Positions 61,942 to 64,000 of a stretch of 64,000 bases of DNA are shown here, piece after piece. The position numbers and the translations under genes were made by a program. The stretch is taken from contig CAZSLO010000006.1 of NCBI GenBank assembly GCA_964608025.1, positions 164,550 through 228,549 of the forward strand, read 5' to 3'. The stretch comes from CAZSLO01 sp964608025 (lineage in GTDB: Bacteria > Chloroflexota > Dehalococcoidia > Lucifugimonadales > CAJWER01). The notes beneath the pieces were generated by a model. It ran no database searches. It was given only the letters and a program-made list of their open reading frames with translations, and had not been told where the DNA came from. Each line of letters opens with the position of its first letter. Within the stretch, counting starts at the first letter, position 1.

Positions 61942-63519
61942 CTAACGCCTTCTATTCTGTTGCCCCGCACCTCCACGTTTTCGTTTTCGTTTCCCAGTCC
62001 TGCGAGGACCATCCGAACCTGCGAGTTCAGTTATATCTTCACGGAATCTTATTACCCCTGGCTGGGCAGAAGGCACATTACGAACAGACCAAACTTCCTC
62101 AGGCAACTCTTCTATGGAAGTTGCCGTTTCAGGTTTAGAGACCGGTGCTTTCCTCTCCGTTGATTCAGATTCACTAATAAGTTCCTGTAAAACTAGATCT
62201 TCCAAGATCTCAGGATCGGCATCTACGGTACCATCTTCTGATTTTTTATCACCATCAACTACTTCAACTTCAGTCGTGGAATCAACTTCAGCATCAACAA
62301 TCTCTGCGGCCGGTGCCTCTATTATTTCCTCTTCTTGTACAACCTCTACAACCTCACCAGATTCAATTTCTGATGAAATATCCACCTGTTCTTCTGAAAC
62401 AACATCCAGGTCGGCTGCAATCTCTTCGGTTTCGGTTTCGGTTTCTTTCTCACTGACATCAGATGCAGCTAACTTATCAATCTCTTCTATTTCCACATTG
62501 CTCTTGATGTCAACCTTCCAACCAGTGAGCTTTGCCGCCAATCTAGCATTCTGGCCTTCTTTACCTATTGCTAAAGAGAGTTGGTTCTCCGGCACAACGG
62601 CCGTGGCCATTTGTTCAGATTCGTCAAGATCAACTCTCATCACTAATGAAGGACTAAGTGCACGGGAAATGTAAGCACTTGGATCTTTCACCCACTGGAC
62701 CACATCAATCTTTTCTCCGTGCAATTCATTGACTATATTCTGAATACGAATTCCACGGAGGCCAACACATGAGCCTACAGCGTCAATTCCGTCTTGTTTT
62801 GCGAAAACTGCGACCTTGCTGCGAGATCCTGCCTCTCGTGCAATATCTATAATCTCTACGGACCCGTTGTATATTTCCGGAACTTCCATCTCAAACAAAC
62901 GCCTGAGCAGAAGTTTATCAGCCCTAGATACTATGATCTCAGGACCCTTGGCAGATTCACGTATTGATTGGAGCACAACCTTTACTTTCTGCCCAATGCG
63001 ATATCGTTCGTAAGGAGGCTGTTCTGTTTGAGGTAGTATCGCTTCTGCTCTCCCTAACTCCACCGTGATCTGCCTAGACTCAATTTTCTGTACTGATACA
63101 GTAAAAACCTCTCCCTCTTTCTCCGAATATTCCTGAAGGACGAGGTCCCGTTCAGCTTCCCTAAGTCTCTGGAGCACAACCTGTTTGGCAGTCTGGGCCG
63201 CTATACGACCTGCACTATGTTGCAGATCCTCAGTAGGTACTACGTCTCCAATAGCAGCGTCTTTTTTTATCTTCTTGGCTTCTTTTAAATTCAGTTCAAC
63301 CAGTGGATCCTCTACATCTTCTACGACATTTTTCACAACAAAAACGCTAACGTCACCGCTTCCGGGATCGAGTTTGACAGATATGTTTTGTCCAGCAGCA
63401 AGGCTGTCTCGTTTATATGCAGATGCGAGGGCAGCTTCAATTGCCGACAACACAATCTCCCTTGGCAAATTGCGCTCAGCAGCCAACTGAGTTAAAGCGA
63501 TGATGAAGTCGCTTTTCAT
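61942..63519 (-). CDS. nusA: Transcription termination/antitermination protein NusA
   Basis: 525 residues. N-terminal RNA-polymerase-binding domain (FIIALTQLAAERNLPREIV), S1 domain (GEVFTVSVQKIESRQITVEL), then KH1 and KH2 (GIDAVGSCVGLRGIRIQNIV; LAIGKEGQNARLAAKLTGW). The tail from about residue 350 is unusual: roughly 130 strongly acidic residues (repeats such as ETETETEEI) then a basic end (KRKRKRGG). No rimP gene precedes it, although rimP usually does. GGAGGTG precedes the ATG. It heads the operon. Confidence 0.95.
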   Translation of the reverse strand: MKSDFIIALTQLAAERNLPREIVLSAIEAALASAYKRDSLAAGQNISVKLDPGSGDVSVFVVKNVVEDVEDPLVELNLKEAKKIKKDAAIGDVVPTEDLQHSAGRIAAQTAKQVVLQRLREAERDLVLQEYSEKEGEVFTVSVQKIESRQITVELGRAEAILPQTEQPPYERYRIGQKVKVVLQSIRESAKGPEIIVSRADKLLLRRLFEMEVPEIYNGSVEIIDIAREAGSRSKVAVFAKQDGIDAVGSCVGLRGIRIQNIVNELHGEKIDVVQWVKDPSAYISRALSPSLVMRVDLDESEQMATAVVPENQLSLAIGKEGQNARLAAKLTGWKVDIKSNVEIEEIDKLAASDVSEKETETETEEIAADLDVVSEEQVDISSEIESGEVVEVVQEEEIIEAPAAEIVDAEVDSTTEVEVVDGDKKSEDGTVDADPEILEDLVLQELISESESTERKAPVSKPETATSIEELPEEVWSVRNVPSAQPGVIRFREDITELAGSDGPRRTGKRKRKRGGAGQQNRRR

Positions 63520-63556
63520 ATATGCCTACACCTCCATAGTATTAAGTCTCTTTAAC

Positions 63557-63583
63557 AAAAAAAAGTGGGGTGTGCCCCACTTT
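63557..63583 (-). terminator. Leader terminator upstream of nusA (possible attenuator)
   Basis: On the minus strand AAAGTGGGG pairs with CCCCACTTT (63562-63583) around a 4-nt loop and runs into eight T residues. It lies 38 nt before the nusA ATG and after the predicted promoter, so it can stop transcription before nusA. Since NusA promotes hairpin termination, autogenous attenuation is likely. The plus strand lacks a T-run. Confidence 0.75.
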
Positions 63584-63621
63584 CAAAAATTCCCGAACCA
63601 CAAGAGGTTAATTACTATGAG

Positions 63622-63650
63622 ATTATAGCATTACTCACTATCCGAAACAA
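63622..63650 (-). promoter_or_regulatory. Promoter of the nusA-rnpM-infB-rbfA-truB operon
   Basis: Minus-strand -10 TATAAT (63622-63627, perfect) and -35 TTGTTT (63645-63650, 3 of 6) with a 17-nt spacer. The expected start near 63615 gives a leader of about 97 nt that includes the terminator hairpin. The remainder of the 308-nt space up to the modA-like gene shows nothing else recognisable. Confidence 0.6.
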
Positions 63651-63827
63651 GTTGATTTACCATAGCTAGCGCTGTTATTTTATTCCGTCTGATTGCAGTA
63701 TCATCAAACAATAATTTTTGTATACACACAAATCTATTTGCAACCGGTCTTAAAGGTGAACTTGCGATTCCAGAACTATTATTACTAAAACCTTATATGT
63801 AGATTGGTCAGACAGAGAGTATATGAT

Positions 63828-64000
63828 ATGAAGACCTCTATCAAAACCGTGACAGTAGTATTAACACTTTTTCTGGTTACTTCATGTTTTTATAGTGGTA
63901 ACCAGCCAAAAGAATTGCTAGTATTCGCTGCAGCTAGCCTTACATGGCCTCTCGAAGAAGTAAAGGCAGGATTCGAGAAAGAAACTGACATCAAATTAAT
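63828..64000 (+). CDS. modA: Molybdate ABC transporter substrate-binding protein ModA-like (partial, N terminus)
   Basis: Only the first 57 codons are in the window; the gene runs off the right edge. A lipoprotein signal (VVLTLFLVTSC, Cys21) is followed by ELLVFAAASLTWPLEEVKAGFEKET, which matches the start of ModA-type proteins that bind molybdate or tungstate. The ATG lies 8 nt after GAGAG. The missing C-terminal part prevents firm ligand assignment, and a related anion binder is possible. Confidence 0.8.
   Translation, partial: MKTSIKTVTVVLTLFLVTSCFYSGNQPKELLVFAAASLTWPLEEVKAGFEKETDIKL

Noticed and set aside
62114..62674. Plus-strand open frame of 186 codons opposite the nusA tail
   Set aside because: It is a Ser/Thr-rich mirror of the acidic Glu/Asp codons in nusA and has no ribosome-binding site.
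1..64000. CRISPR arrays, insertion sequences, prophage or toxin-antitoxin systems
   Set aside because: No regularly spaced repeats, transposase, integrase or phage structural genes were seen; the two tRNA genes have no flanking integrase or duplicated tRNA end.

Overview
The window looks like a chromosomal segment of a free-living, probably marine member of the Chloroflexota, most like the SAR202-type Dehalococcoidia. This is inference from gene content: a UPF0182 giant membrane protein, F420-type enzymes (an LLM oxidoreductase and a Ddn-like domain), a short-form IF-2, split-type methylmalonyl-CoA mutase, and an expanded set of paralogous small-molecule enzymes (Gfo/Idh/MocA, enolase superfamily, VOC, 2-hydroxyacid dehydrogenases). 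Base composition is moderate. TTG and GTG starts and NTGA stop/start overlaps are common. I saw no phage, insertion sequence, CRISPR array or rRNA operon.

Layout. 0-9 kb: a minus-strand block with a 2-hydroxyacid dehydrogenase, an Nmad3-like protein overlapping the queG region, a lone plus-strand Gfo/Idh/MocA gene, then PHP phosphoesterase, xseB, xseA, efp and a glycosidase-like protein. 9-19.5 kb: a second 2-hydroxyacid dehydrogenase, tRNA-Arg(CCG), a solitary DppB-type permease, a collagen-like lipoprotein with a clear promoter and terminator, two accessory genes, then a carbon module of class I fructose bisphosphatase, class I aldolase, methylmalonyl-CoA mutase large subunit and a zinc-less MDR dehydrogenase. 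19.5-32 kb: three tandem Gfo/Idh/MocA paralogues, VOC, Yip1-like, HIT and amidohydrolase genes, an enolase-superfamily enzyme divergent from an AtuA / DUF4387 / M20 operon, and an epimerase / aldo-keto reductase pair. 32-42 kb: tRNA-Gln(TTG), an alpha/beta hydrolase, a second solitary permease, a zincin-Ddn fusion, a candidate structured small RNA, VOC, TPP-enzyme, LLM and second enolase-superfamily genes, then ccmC, a short ccmD-like gene and a Cys-type ccmE. 42-52 kb: rpe and an arginine block (argH, argG, argD, argB, argJ) interrupted by a MaoC gene and the UPF0182 gene; argC and argF are not in the window. 52-64 kb: RidA, zinc alcohol dehydrogenase, an HTH-fused inositol phosphate synthase, GNAT, cupin, aminotransferase, and the nusA-rnpM-infB-rbfA-truB translation operon behind a leader terminator. 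The window ends inside a modA-like gene.

How it fits together. Housekeeping blocks (queG, xseAB/efp, arg genes, nusA-infB, cytochrome c maturation) are separated by catabolic islands of oxidoreductases, dehydratases and hydrolases, as expected for an oligotroph that degrades varied organic acids and sugar derivatives. The observations most worth checking are the ~150-nt structured RNA at 35805-35958, the nusA leader attenuator, the zincin-Ddn fusion, the HTH-inositol phosphate synthase fusion, the Cys-type CcmE, and an M20 protein lacking two active-site residues.
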